A DNA stretch of 64,000 nucleotides from Aurifilum marmelostoma (Eukaryota; Ascomycota; Sordariomycetes; Diaporthales; Cryphonectriaceae): contig JAMXSV010000006.1 in assembly GCA_027559495.1 (NCBI GenBank), forward strand, positions 1,550,001-1,614,000, given 5' to 3'. How positions within the stretch are numbered: position 1 is the first letter of the stretch; every line of letters starts with the position of its first letter. Below, one piece after another: positions 23,652-35,305 of the stretch. Both the position numbers and the translations under genes were made by a program. The notes below the pieces were generated by a model. That model was not told where the DNA came from and searched no databases. It worked only from the letters and a program-made list of their open reading frames with translations.

Positions 23652-24838
23652 TCAGTCCCCAAGGAAATCCACCTTCAGCAGAAACTCCTCGATGAGGCCC
23701 ACCTGTACCGAAGTCCGCGATTGCCTCCTCGCCAGCAACTCATGCTGCATTCTCAAGATATTGCCCTCCAGGCCCCCCTGCGCCGCCGCTTCCGCGGTCC
23801 ACGAAGCAATCCGCTCGCCAAAAGCCCCCAGCCGGTCCGCCAGCCTCGCCACGAGATGCTTCATCAGGGCGATCTGCATCAGCACAGCGGCTGTGCGCTG
23901 CGGCACAAACGAGCCGACCCGCATCTCAGACACGTCAAAATCCGGCTCGCGCCTGCTGGCGATGGTGATGCGGACGCACGAGGTCATGAGCTGGAACATG
24001 CCGTCGAGGAGGTCGACGAGGCGCGTGTGGCACGCGAAGAGGAGGTTAGCCAGCGCCATGTCGACGGGGCTCGGCTCGAGGTGCTGCTCGACCTCGCGCA
24101 CGGCGGCAGGGAAGCTCGACTGCGTGCGTGCAGTCTGGCTGGGTGCAGGTTTCCGCCGTGACAACTGGCTGTGGATCTGGTGTCGTGGTTGCACTCGCGG
24201 CGGCCGGGTACACGTCGACGAGCTGCTGGGCGATCACAAAAAAGTCTTCCAAGAGGGACTTTGTGGACATCTGCTCAGCGAGCTTCTTCAGAGAGGCCTC
24301 GTGGATGTCGTCCCGGGAGATGTGCAGGCTCAACCTGAAGGGGAGCCTTGCGGAGAGCGATTCTGTTTCGGCGAGCAGACTAGTAAGCTTCCGCAGGCAA
24401 TTAGATCTCGTACTGGCGCCCTCAGCAACAGGCGATTCATCGTCTGTCGAGCCACAATTTGTCGTAGATGGGCGAGACGTGGCTGGGTATTGTGAGACTG
24501 GGACTGAGTCCTGCTGGGCGGCCACGCTCGGCGGCGTTACGGTCGAGAAGAAATTGTTAAAGTCGAAACTGGTCGTGGTCCCCCACTCAAAAGCACCGGC
24601 GAACAGAGATGCATCTTCTCCCCCGCCTGCCTCGCCGATCATGGCATCTCCTTCGAGGGTGGTGATACCATTGGCAGTCCTGGGGGAGCACACTTGTGCC
24701 CGGGGGGCTGTAGGTGCATGGGGTGCCGGCCTTGAGGCAGCGGGCGCAGACAATGCTGCCTGCCTGCTTCGGACATCGCAGCTTTTGGGAATGACAGCGG
24801 TCACAGGCTGCCCGGTTTCTAGGTCGACAAGAAGACAT
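23652..24838 (-). CDS. Zn2Cys6 transcription factor, AflR-like architecture
   Basis: Nuclear DNA-binding regulator. From ATG 24838 the N-terminus reads ACDRCHSQKLRCP, then VCARCLKAGTPCTYSPP, a complete six-cysteine cluster of the AflR type. The coding potential then moves through two other frames. A three-exon model closes with agreeing phases: 24838-24669, 24568-24214, 24119-23652 (330 aa). Its introns (100 and 94 nt) are GT-AG but have weak branch points. The alternatives are one-base errors, for example at the run of six G at 24702-24707. The C-terminal part (LLFACHTRLVDLLDGMFQLM and onward) fits the AflR-family regulatory domain. No biosynthetic cluster adjoins it, so a cluster-specific role is not supported. 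Family firm, exon structure tentative. Confidence 0.75.
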
Positions 24839-25650
24839 TATTTAACTTGGAAACGAGCCACCACCCAAACCCTGATGGTTGATTTTGTAGGAGGACGTAA
24901 AGGGGCTGGCTAGTAATTACTAATTGGCGGTAGCATCAGACCAGTCGCATTGGGCTTAAGTAGGATAAGCAACGCTTCGAGGGATCTAGCCCCCTCCCCC
25001 CTCTGCCCTACCAGGTGCTATAGTTCAACAGTTCCGTACAGTACAGACTGTACTTATGATGCAGTATTTTACATGCATCGTCTATAGCCTTTCAGGAAGA
25101 ATGCTCAAGAAAGTCTACACAATTTTATGGAGACACGTTCCTCCGAGCTAGTAACTGAGTACCCATTTTGGGTTTGGTCTTAATGTTCAGCAAGCTAATG
25201 AATTAATTGGTATACGTTAAACGCTAATTGATATCAGTCAATGGGACATCTTCATTATCTACCACAATGTATCGAATGAGTGTCTTTTTTCCCTTCCTTC
25301 TTGCTATTCCTTTGCTATTGCTCTGCTTCTAAGTCGTATCTTTATCCTTTGCTGTTCTCCTCCCTCTCTCCTCTTCGATAACAAAAGGTTCGAGAACAGA
25401 CTCATATAGCAATCATTGCTAGATAATCACTTACCTACTAGAGGAGGACCAATAAATATTTGTGACGAGATCCTCTTCCCAATACTTCCAAGTGTAAGCA
25501 ATCATGAGGAAATATCCTCCAATTACACCCTTGATTTATTTGCTACATATCTCGTTACTGCTTCATTCAGATTCAGACACACCTTCATATCCTCATTTTC
25601 ATCCAAATCACAGACCCTCAATTATCCAAAACGCAACGAAAAACACGCCT
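24839..25650. other. Intergenic, promoter of the Zn2Cys6 gene
   Basis: About 800 bases, AT-rich toward 25060-25640. It lies between the regulator's start and the 3' end of the GH79 gene. No gene seen. Confidence 0.55.
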
Positions 25651-27281
25651 CTACTTCAGATAAATCACCAACGCCTCGCTCGCCGCCACCGTAAAAGTCG
25701 CCTGCCCACCCGACACCGTCGTCGTCTCAAACGTCTCCGTGCCCGAGACCACACAAGTCGCATTCGCATAAGTCTGGCCGCCCCAAGAAGGGTTCCCGCC
25801 CTGGTCCTGCCTCGACAGTGCGCTCGCAGCCGTCAGCCTCTTGGCCCTGACGCTGGACGCGGTCAGACCGGTCAGCACAAACGACGTGCTGCCCCGCGTG
25901 CCCGAGCCGGCGTAGTAGTCCGAGTTGTACAGCAGCACCCTCAGCGGGGCGCCCGAGGCGTCAAAGGTGGCGTAGCCGGCGTAGTTGGTGCTGCCCGCGT
26001 CGAGGGCGGTCAGGTGCGAGCCGCCCGCGAGGAAAGCCGTGGCGGCGGTGGCGCCGTAGTAAGGGGCGCCCATGTCGTAGCGTCCCCAGAAGCAGTAGTA
26101 ACAGTTGCCGATGGTGCCCTGGTGGAAGTAGGTGCGGGAGATGTTGAGGTAGGTGGCGCGGACGGTGTAGTCGAGGGTCCAGAGGGCGGCGCCAAAGGTC
26201 GGGGAGACGGTGGCCGCGCCGCCCCCGGAGACGGAGTTGGTCTCGCCCAGGACGTAGGGCTTCCCCACGCCCAGGGCGGCCGCGGCGTCGCTGGGGAACT
26301 GGTTCAGGTTGCTGACGATGCCCGAGTGGCTCATGAGGCTTTGGACCGTGCCGCCTGGGTAGTTGTGGTGGGCGTAGGTGGCGACGTACTGCTTGGCCGT
26401 TGCGTTCTCGGTTGCGATGAGCTCTGCTGCGCCCCAGGTTGGCGGTGACGCGTTCGAGTTGCCCGCCTGGATGATGTTGGTCCGGCCGATGGCGCTGCCT
26501 ACTTGGATGTCCCAGTTGTCTTGCGAGGCGGCGTCTGTAGCTGGAGTCCATGTCCCAGTTGCGATGGGCTGACCAGCTGAGGCCCAGTCTAGTGATATGA
26601 AAGACACACACACTCATGGTTCAGCATCACCCAACAACTGATATAATTATCGAAACATGACGAAGTCCTCAATTGAAGCACTCACACTCAGGTTCATTGC
26701 CCAGTTCGATGGCAAGCAGATTGTCCATCTCCGAGACAGCAACCTCTGCAGCAGAAATTGTGTTGGCGATGTTGTTCTTGCCACGATCCAGGCCGAGCAC
26801 CACGCTGCCCTCATACTTTCCAGCCAGGGTCATGAAGCTGGACCCAAACGTCAGGCTGGCTGGAGCATCCGTGGAGGCCGCAACGGTGTAGACGACGTAG
26901 GCCGAGGTGGTAGCATCATACAGCGCCCTGTCCTGTGTCGTCCCGCCAATGCGTATCGGGGGCCATGTTCCGGTCAGAGCCTCCCAGTTGGCAAGGCACT
27001 GTGTGGTGGCGGTGACGTTGGTGAAGTATGAAGGGAATGTGAAAAACTCAAACCTGGGTCATTGACCACACCGTAAATCAGAGATCTTGTAATTACACTG
27101 GAAGGGGATGGTGACTCTAGACTGAATACTTAGTTACTCACGAGATACCAACCGGTGCTGGTGCGAGGGAAGCATATGAGTACCCGCTGGCACCCGTCTT
27201 GGTGGGCACGGCGAATGTGACGGCCGACACCAGCTGTGCGCCCGCCGTGAGAACAGCAATGAGACTGGCAACGAGCGCCAT
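25651..27281 (-). CDS. Secreted glycoside hydrolase family 79 (beta-glucuronidase-type)
   Basis: Predicted extracellular glycosidase removing glucuronic acid-type residues from plant glycans or proteoglycans. Exons 27281-27142, 27053-26686 and 26588-25651 give 481 aa with all phases agreeing. It starts with a signal peptide (MALVASLIAVLTAGAQLVSA). Exon 2 begins FEFFTFPSYFTN, a hallmark of fungal GH79. The acid/base Glu lies in ELGNEPE (about residue 167, intron 2 right after it). The nucleophile Glu lies in LGETNS (about 285). The C-terminal part (about 370-481) forms the family's beta-sandwich and ends at EALVIYLK. All catalytic features are intact. The exact substrate (4-O-methylglucuronate versus others) cannot be told. 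Strong G+C bias in exon 3 creates long open frames on the other strand, which are shadows. Confidence 0.9.
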
Positions 27282-30200
27282 GTTTCCCACTTTCAGAGCT
27301 TCTTTCCAATAATGCCTCCAAATGAAGATGCCCGCATGGTTCTCATGCGGATAGGATGCGGCACCGTGCCCTTAATTATGCCCATCCAGTTGGGTTATGA
27401 ATTGTCACGAAGACGAGGGACGCCATCTCGGCGTTTTCAGCCCGAGTGTGACCCCCAAGCCTTCGGTGTAAACATGAGACGCCCCATGTCAGCTTTAGTT
27501 TTCCCGGCTGTGATGCCGTCGTGAACCAGTCAGCACACCACAATAGTTTGTTTGCTTGGGCCCCAAAAACCTTGGCTTGTCATGCCGTTTGGCGCGCAAA
27601 ACCACTTTATTAGGTTAATAACCTCCCCCTCCCCCCGTCTTTTGGAGAGGGTGAGGGGCCCTTTTTGGAGGCGTCAGGTGGAACCCGTGATCATTTGTTG
27701 AAGCGCGTGCCCTTTGATTGGCGCCGCTTGTGTCATTCATGAATAAGTCAGTAGTAACCCATGCCTCCGAAGCGGGCCGAGAAACAAGAGTGCTACGAAC
27801 TGCCGCATTCGGGCCAACAGAGATTGGTGGACGAGTTTATAGCCGCCTTGGGCCACGCTCTCTGACGGGATTGAGGACGAGACAATCGAAGGAGAGCCGA
27901 GGCTCGCGTCTGCGTCCGGCACTGTCCTCCCTCAGCTGGCGCAGAAGCCTCCTCTTCTGCGGCAAGCACTCAGTCTGTTGTGCCCAATGAACTGTAGGCA
28001 TAGGCGGATCATTGACTTCCGCCTCCTCCCCATTTCGCAATAGTCGCTACCACGTCTGGGCTCACTAGTAAGCCGCCACATTTGTATTTATTGATTAAAT
28101 TAGCCTTGCATGTGTGTTGAGCGACCGGCAGGAACAGTCCGACGTACTCTGAAACATCAACTGACCAGCTTCCTGTCCAAGCGCAGCGCACCTTGGATGA
28201 AGTTGAGAAGAATGATTTCGCGGGGTCGGATTTTTTTTTTTTTGGGCTGTCGTCGTGTCTTGATACCGCGCGCAATAGACCTTGCGGCGTTTTGCGTATA
28301 GCTTCCCTTCGACCCTTTTTTCTTTTCCTCTTTCTCTACTTTACCTCGTCAACCTCAGGAAAGCCATTCCCAAAAGATTTCGACAAGTAGAAACTCACTG
28401 AACTGTTTCGGAAGAGTCTGCACGACGATTGATTACTTGTTCGGCTGTGTCTGCCAATGCTGCCGACATCGTAGAGTCCTCCATGGCCTGTCAAAATCAT
28501 AGTAATTATTGATGATCAATACCGTCTAGTCTTGGAAGTTCATATCGAGATTGAGAAATAAATCTAGTGTATAATTGGTTATTACCTTCCCCGCATGCCC
28601 TTTGTTTCAAAACAATGGATCGCAATTGTACCCACCTGCCTGCATAGCTTGAGAAGAAGAAGAAGAAGAAATGATCTAGTCGAGGCTGGGTGACTATAGA
28701 TTCGCATATAATATCACATGACATGTACGAATATAACTGACATCCAGGTGGGCAATCCACAGTCTCACTTTCATGTTGCGCCGTCTGCCCTCGTCGTTGT
28801 TCTGTCGAATGAGCACTGAAGCTCGAAGATGATGATGCTTGCTAGCTGCAAATCCTCATAGCAAGCAACAATCATTCCTGACGTTGCAACGGATGATGCG
28901 AGGACTGTGCGATGGCCAGTGAGTTCTGGCCTGTGCGTAGCGAGGCACCTGGCCCCCAGCCTAGATAACATCAGCCATGTAGCTAGCTGGCTAACTGATT
29001 CTTCTTGTTCCATTTCTTTTCTTCTTTCCGTAGCGCACCGCAGTAGCCTCCCTGGTACCACAAGGACGCTTCTTGGTGTTTGTGGGAAGCAAAGATGGAA
29101 TTATCTTTCCAATGTAGGGCTCCGCTACTTCTCAATGAAACGCCTTCGTAGCAGCACATTACATCGTCGAGTCGATCTTGCAGACCGTAGACGCCAAGAG
29201 CAGCAACGAGTACCTCCTGCAGTGATAACCACGATTCCAAAGACTGGAACGATAAAGCACGGTGTAGCACTGGGGCACAGATTCTGATGTTAGAACGCTG
29301 AGGCATGGTATGAAAATAAGACTGGAGACGAAATAGGCTACCGTCATGATTTCACCAAGCCATGACAAAGTGGATATTTCAAGGAGAGACAAAGGCTCTC
29401 CTGAGCAATGATCACCTGAGGTTTCTTGCCTGTCCAGACCATGAACATGGTAACAATAAGGGTTGAGTAGGTGTGGTGTAAGTGCTGATGTGGAACCGGG
29501 ACTAGGCGGTGTGCGGCTTCATGACTATAATTTTCAAGAACCTCGGACAAAACACCCAGGCAAGAGGTAGTCCCGAACATTTATTGGGTACCCAGGCAGC
29601 CCCCAGGGTCTTGTGCCACTTCGCCATTCATCGGGCTTTGCGACGAGACAAGTCTGAAGAGAGTGTTTGAGAACTCACACCGACTCCTCCAGAAACAGCT
29701 GAGCCCATGGCGCCAGGCGGAGGAGGTCAGGGAACCATGGGTAAGTCAGTACTTTGGGCTTCAGAGGTCGACCGCTCATTGTAGTCCAACCCCGAGGAAC
29801 ACCCGCTCGGCGCGGGCCGAAGAGCCAAACTTGGGCTGGGCTGTGCTAGCTGAAGGACGAGCCATGACGATAGAAAAAGAGGGGTTCGTGGTTGGTTTTT
29901 GCGCCCAACGATGATGGATAAAGTTTCAAAAATAGATAGAATCCGCCACGCCGCATCAGCGGTCCTCTCTCGCCATCGGCGGCGGCGGCCACACGTTCCG
30001 GCAGAGGGGTGGGAGGCAAAGGAGCTTCGTCCAATGCAAGGCCGTGCCACCCGCATCGGGGGTGCTAGGAGAATTTCCTTGATCGAGTTGTTCTCCGAGA
30101 CAGCGGTGGGCAGATCTGAGGGAATTCTTTAAGGGGATCTGATCATGCCGCGCCCCGGCTGATCCGCACGGATTGCTATGTTGTGCTTTTGTCCGAGGAT

Positions 30201-31216
30201 TGGCAACCCTGGAGGCAACAGTATCTCTGGGCAAAACTTTACACCCAGCAACGCTGTGCTGCGTGTGTTTTGTAAGGAATCTTCATCTGCAGAGAAGAGT
30301 GCATTTCGGCCCTTGGCCCTTTTGCAGTGTGCCACTCTGCTGGCCCAGCCTCTCCTGTCGGCCGTGTACAACGCAACAGCACAATCGGGAAGGCCGACTG
30401 GATCCCCTCTCCCCCGAGCGCGACTGGTAGCAATAGTAACATCAAGCTTTCAAGTGCAGGGCGACGGGAACTCGGCCGGGACTCCACTGCAGCAGCGCCA
30501 TGCGACCATCCAATCTGCCGTTCGGGGGATTTTTTATTTTTTGACACTACCTGACAGGCAAGGGGGACGGGACCCGCTGCGACCCTCCGAGGTTTTGGGT
30601 GAGTGTAGCGCGATGAGACGCTGCTGTCGTCTCCCGTTGGGTTCTCTTTTATCTTCTGATACAAGTTGCACTTTTATACAGATCCATGGGAATGGATGAC
30701 TCGAAAACCGATCTGTCAGATTTTGGCGTGTCTTGTCCACGGGACAGTCTTCCTCTTTGAGACCCTCGGCCGCTCGGGAGCAGGTCTTGAAGAATGCACA
30801 GCCGGTGTCCGACGCACCAAGAGCGTCCACCGCTGTCGGACCAGAGTCCGGGCCGGGCGGGATGGTTACCATTTCAGTACGATTCTGCGCCCGGTGGACC
30901 GACCTAAAAGCACAAAAAACTGCCTCGGCTGTGGTCCACTTGGGGGGCGCCCAGAAAAAAACGCCCACGGTCCTCCTTGAGTTGGTCCATAGACAGGTGA
31001 GGCATTGATGTTGATTACGCCATGAAACGCAGTAAAGAGATGGGACGTAATTCACTAGCTAAGCTGGCGCCGGAATAAAAAAGCACTCGTCTGCACAAGT
31101 TGTGCCATGATATAGTCTGTGTTGCACGTGTTTATCCGTGGGCGTGATCCTCGACAGAGACAACGACCTCTTGTGACGTCTTCTTGCTGCTACTTGGACC
31201 CACACGTTAGACAGCC
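27282..31216. other. 3.9-kb gene-free stretch
   Basis: Between the divergent GH79 and oxidoreductase genes, so it holds both promoters. Many short open frames occur on both strands, but none carries a known motif, signal peptide or consistent splice signals. The frames around 30230-31055 look slightly more protein-like than the rest, though I cannot support a gene there. No repeat or tRNA found. Confidence 0.5.
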
Positions 31217-32675
31217 ATGGCCAAAGACACAAGCCTATCGTACGTCTTCGCGAAGAGGCCGACGGGCCAGATCGTGCCAGGAGAGACCTTTCGCGCAGAG
31301 ACCAACCCGGCGCCGACCGAGGCCGACCTGCAGGATGGAGAGATCTTGCTCGAGACGCACTACATCAGCCTCGATCCTTCGATGAGGGTGTGGCTGAAAG
31401 GCAAGTCGGACCTCCTTTGAGGCTGGACTGGGGCGCACTGCTGACATTCGACCCAGACAAGCCTGGGTACCTACCGCCACTGCAGATTGGTGAGACGATG
31501 CGGAGTGTCGGAGCCGGTGTCGTCCTAGCGTCCAAGAACCCATTGTTCAAGGCCGGCGACTGGGCGACGGGCTTCACTGGTTGGCGGGAGATCGTGAAGC
31601 TTGGCCCGCGGGAAGCCATGCCTGCAGCACGGCTGCCAGGCATCGAGATGCCTGACCTGCTTGGCGTCATCGGAATGACGGGCTTGACGGCGTATCTGGG
31701 TCTGGAGAAGATCGGCCTGCCCAAGGCCGGCGAGCTGGTGGTCGTTTCTGGAGCGGCGGGCGCAACGGGCTCGATTGTGGGCCAGATCTGCAAGCTCAAG
31801 GGCTGCCGCGTGGTGGGCATTGCGGGAAGCAAGGAGAAGTGTGCCTGGCTGAAGGAACTCGGTTTCGACGTGGCTCTGAACTACAAGGACCCGGAGTTCC
31901 GTAAGCAGTTCGTCGAGGCCACCAAGGTAGGAAGAAGATTCCATTTTCTGTCGAGCCATGTGTGCTGCGCGATGCTGATCGGATCTGCAGGACAAAATCG
32001 ATCTGTACTGGGACAATGGTGGGTCATAGGAGGACAGAGATCCCGCGGAACGACTGATGAGGCTAACTCGAGTGTAGTTGCTGGTGAGATCCTCGATCTT
32101 GCCTTGTCGCAAGCCAAGCTCCGCGGCCGTATCGTGGCGTGTGGATGTGAGTGAAGGCGAATACCTAGCAGGAGCTGCGAGCCTCGACTAACCTATCGAT
32201 AGCTATCAGCGCTTACAATGAGGATGGAGACACGGCAAAGCAGTCCTTTAGCGTGAGACCTTTCCCAGGAATATCTCAGTAATGAGCAGATGCTGACCAG
32301 CGGCTCCAGAACCTTGGCATGATCACGTCGTTCCGGCTGCGGTGAGAAAAAACATCCTCTGATTCAGCCAGCTATCTGCCCAGACTAACCGTGATAATTA
32401 TAGCATGGAGGGTTTCATCGTTCTGGACTATGCTGCAGAGTGGCCAGCAGCAGCCAAGCAGCTGGCCGTGTGGGTGTCCGAAGGAAAGATCAAGTCGAAG
32501 AACACCATCATCAAGGGTGGCCTGCAGCAGGCAGAGTCTGCTCTAGTTGATCTCTTCAAGGGCGTCAACACAGGTAACAAATCCCCATGTTCCCTTCCCT
32601 ATAGCTTCTCCAGTGCCTAATGTTGACATGCTCCTAGGTAAACTCGTGGTCGAGGTCAAGGAGCTCAAGGCGTAG
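31217..32675 (+). CDS. NADP-dependent oxidoreductase, PTGR/leukotriene-dehydrogenase type (MDR family)
   Basis: Zinc-free medium-chain reductase that probably reduces activated double bonds with NADPH in the cytosol. Eight exons (31217-31400, 31457-31926, 31991-32018, 32078-32146, 32203-32252, 32310-32341, 32404-32573, 32638-32675) give 346 aa, the family's usual length. Intron 1 has a GC donor (AAAG then GCAAGT), branch CTGAC and a CAG acceptor. It restores MRVWLKDKPGYLPPLQIGE, without which the frame stops. Key elements: SLDPSMRVWL near residue 55, the cofactor loop SGAAGATGSIVGQ (about 157), and YWDN of the family's DLYFDN block, encoded by a 28-bp exon. The C-terminus ends in GKLVVEVKELKA. 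Substrate unknown. Confidence 0.9.
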
Positions 32676-33504
32676 GGAGACCCCCGCCTTCGGAAAGTAG
32701 CAAGCCGCGCAAGGCGTGGCATGAAATGCGCTATGACGTGAGAAATGTGATCTGGGATGAGTTCAAGACTTGAACTGGAGGAGAGAGAAGTTTTGATGGC
32801 ATTAAAGAGGCCAGAGACATGCTTGATGTCGTGGCTGATGGAGGCATCTCGTGCTTCGTGAATACGCAAGATGAACATATCGTCATATACACGTATACGC
32901 GGTAGGTCAGTGGTACATAGACATATAGAGAAGTACATGAAAATATTGAGCACGCGCGTTGTTTCGTGATTGTGGTTGATGGCAACTTTGATTGGGTTGT
33001 GGCGGGGATAGGAAGGGACCGCCCCTACAGGCTACAAGGAGGACGGTGCAGGGGTGCTTGCAGTAGCTATCCTGTCTTGCACAGACCCCAGTTCGGGCTG
33101 ACCCAATTTAACACAGACCCCCTTCCGGGTACCGCGCTGTACAGGGGGTCTTGTTGCAACGATACTCGCGTTGCATGAACTTTAATTTTCCAACGACGCG
33201 CCGCGTCTTCCCAAGCGCATACGTGAGGGACAGCCAACCTGCCAGCATCTGCATGTGATGATTTCGAACCCACCACACCAGACAGGGATTCGCGGTTTGT
33301 GTTCATGCGATACAAGATGACTCTGAGTTGATCCTCGGTCTCTGTTGCTTGACCCGTTCCTGGATTGAATGCCGTCTTGCACAGTCGCCAGCTCGCTTGA
33401 TCTCAGCTCCACAGATCCTTTGGAACAAAGCGGTCGGTCGTGGAGGGTCGGAGCTCATCAGCATAACAACAGAACACAACAATAAAAACAGAGACACGTT
33501 CAAG
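32676..33504. other. Intergenic between oxidoreductase and mitochondrial protein genes
   Basis: About 830 bases with no supported gene. A GTTCGAA-like motif on the - strand near 33262 resembles a tRNA B box but has no foldable cloverleaf around it. Confidence 0.55.
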
Positions 33505-34441
33505 ATGTCACGGCTTGCATTGGGACGGCACATGCTGTCAAGATGCGGAAGCAGCTGGATAATGGCTGGCCCAGCCGTGGCTCCCATGGGACGACCACCC
33601 GTCACTGCCCCCTTCTACCAGGTCGTACGACACGTCTCTACTACACGTCCGAAGAAGGCACAGGCCATGAAGGAAGCTACAAAAGAAACGGCCGGTACAC
33701 TGTCCAAAGCAAAAGCGGCTGCACCCAAGACTGAGACGAAGACGAGGAAAGCGTCCGCCAAAGCGATTGACCAGGATGTGGAGGGGATCAAGACAGTCAA
33801 GAAGACACGGGCATCGAAGGTCAAGTCGACATCCAGCACCGGCACAGAAGTGGCCAAACCAGTAAAGGGGAAGAAGGCGATAGCATCTAAAAGCACTACA
33901 GCCGCTGCTGCCAAAGTAACTATGGCCGCTGTCGCTCCTGAACAGACGGCCAAGAAGGACGCAGAGCCAGTGGCTTCAGTGCCTTCACAGCGGCAACCAA
34001 AAAACGACACACCAAGCTCAACACGCTTCAGTGCGCCTCAGCAGAGCTCAGCGTCGAGTGCTTCAACGGACCCTGCAGCACCTGCCTCCAGCCCGATATC
34101 TTCACCGCCCTCAACACCCCATCCAATCACTCCTGGCTCATCAGGCAACTCGAAGCACAAAATCAATACCAACAGCCCTGAATACAAGCAAGCTGCGCGG
34201 AAGTGGACGGCCACAATGATAGCGCTGCCCATCTTGCTAGTAACGTCCTACTTTCTCTTCGAAAGATGTGAGTGTTGATTGCCTTGAGTCCGACCCCACG
34301 CTACACTTTGATCTATGCAGACTGGTTACTGATTGTGCCCCAACTTTAGTGGCCTTGGGTCATCACTCGAGCCTGGAAGAGATTCGAGCACAGATTCGAG
34401 GCGATGCTTCGGGAGAAACGAAGCCGGGTGAAACATCATGA
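33505..34441 (+). CDS. Probable mitochondrial single-pass membrane protein, Lys/Ala-rich
   Basis: 284 aa in two exons (33505-34267 and 34350-34441; GT-AG, phase 1). The first 45 residues (MSRLALGRHMLSRCGSSW and onward to RHVSTTRPKK) are Arg/Ser-rich with no acidic residue, a good mitochondrial targeting sequence with likely cleavage near RHVSTT. Residues about 50-220 are a low-complexity Lys/Ala/Thr/Pro/Ser region, probably disordered. A conserved-looking tail follows: KWTATMIALPILLVTSYFLFERLALG, in which one hydrophobic segment (about 237-253) crosses the membrane. Fungal genomes hold many uncharacterised proteins with this layout. I do not recognise a named family. Splicing is supported because the unspliced frame ends two codons after the donor. 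Confidence 0.75.
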
Positions 34442-35305
34442 GGGAATGAAGTCACGGAGTTCTAGACTTGACTCTTGCAATCTATATCAAATTACAAAGT
34501 CTGACCTGACCCATGTATCATGATCTTTTCTCACACAGAGCCCACCGTTTTTTTTTTTAAAAAAAAATTTTTTTTTCTCTCCCGGGCAGAGCGTTGCTCG
34601 AGGTTTCATACTGTCTTGAAATCGGAATACCTGGTGAGCGTGTGGCCCCAGAGGCCCTTGTATTGTATCAGTCAACTTACACGAGCGTCACCGAGAGGAC
34701 GGTCCAGCACCAAACATTGACGCATAGCCCTGGCTGTAATGGTAGTGATCACACAACGGAGCTCTCTTGACTCAGATTGACATTTCTGCCCAGTCAAGCT
34801 GATTCTGAAGATTGCATGAACGGCAAACAATTCGGAAGGGCACGCAACTCCTACCACTGCCGAGTGATGGTACGTACGTACTCGCTCATGTTCGTTTCAC
34901 GTGAGAAGACCTCTCACCATTCTCAGGAACATGTTACTAGTTCTAATGACTCATTTCGTCATTAGGAATGCTCCTCTCATAATGAGAGGCCGTCCTGCGC
35001 AGGCTTATTACCATACACCGCGTACTTGTATAGTCGGCACCGAATCGGCCAACATCTCAGCCCCTAGATCCACAAGGACGACTTGTCTCCGAAAGGAAGG
35101 CGTGCAGCGGCGTCGCCGGATAATCGGCACAGTATCGGCAAACGTCATTCGCAGACCGCAAGATGAGAAAGAAACACAAACGGATCCTTACATTTTCATA
35201 GCGATTGGTGATGAATTTTTCTGCAGGGGCGAATATTTAATGCTAGCCTACTGTCCGCAAGGTGCTGCCTTCTCGTCTTGTTCAGCACACAAATCATAAT
35301 TCACA
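34442..35305. other. Intergenic with a T-A-T homopolymer block
   Basis: Holds the 3' flank of the mitochondrial protein gene and the promoter of the second MFS gene. At about 34548-34576 there is a T run, an A run and a second T run back to back (roughly 11, 9 and 9). This can fold as a hairpin or act as a 3' processing signal. No gene seen. Confidence 0.55.

Noticed and set aside
24569..24710. Definite frameshift in the Zn2Cys6 regulator
   Set aside because: A GT-AG intron of 100 nt with matching phase is possible, so a mutation is not required.
25504..26448. 314-codon + strand frame
   Set aside because: Antisense of the GH79 exon 3. Arg/Gly/Ala-rich, with no motif.
14679..27281. Secondary-metabolite gene cluster
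   Set aside because: There are transporters and a Zn2Cys6 regulator, but no PKS, NRPS, terpene cyclase, P450 or other core enzyme nearby.
33240..33300. tRNA B-box-like GGTTCGAA on the - strand
   Set aside because: The flanking bases do not form a T stem and no A box or acceptor stem is present.
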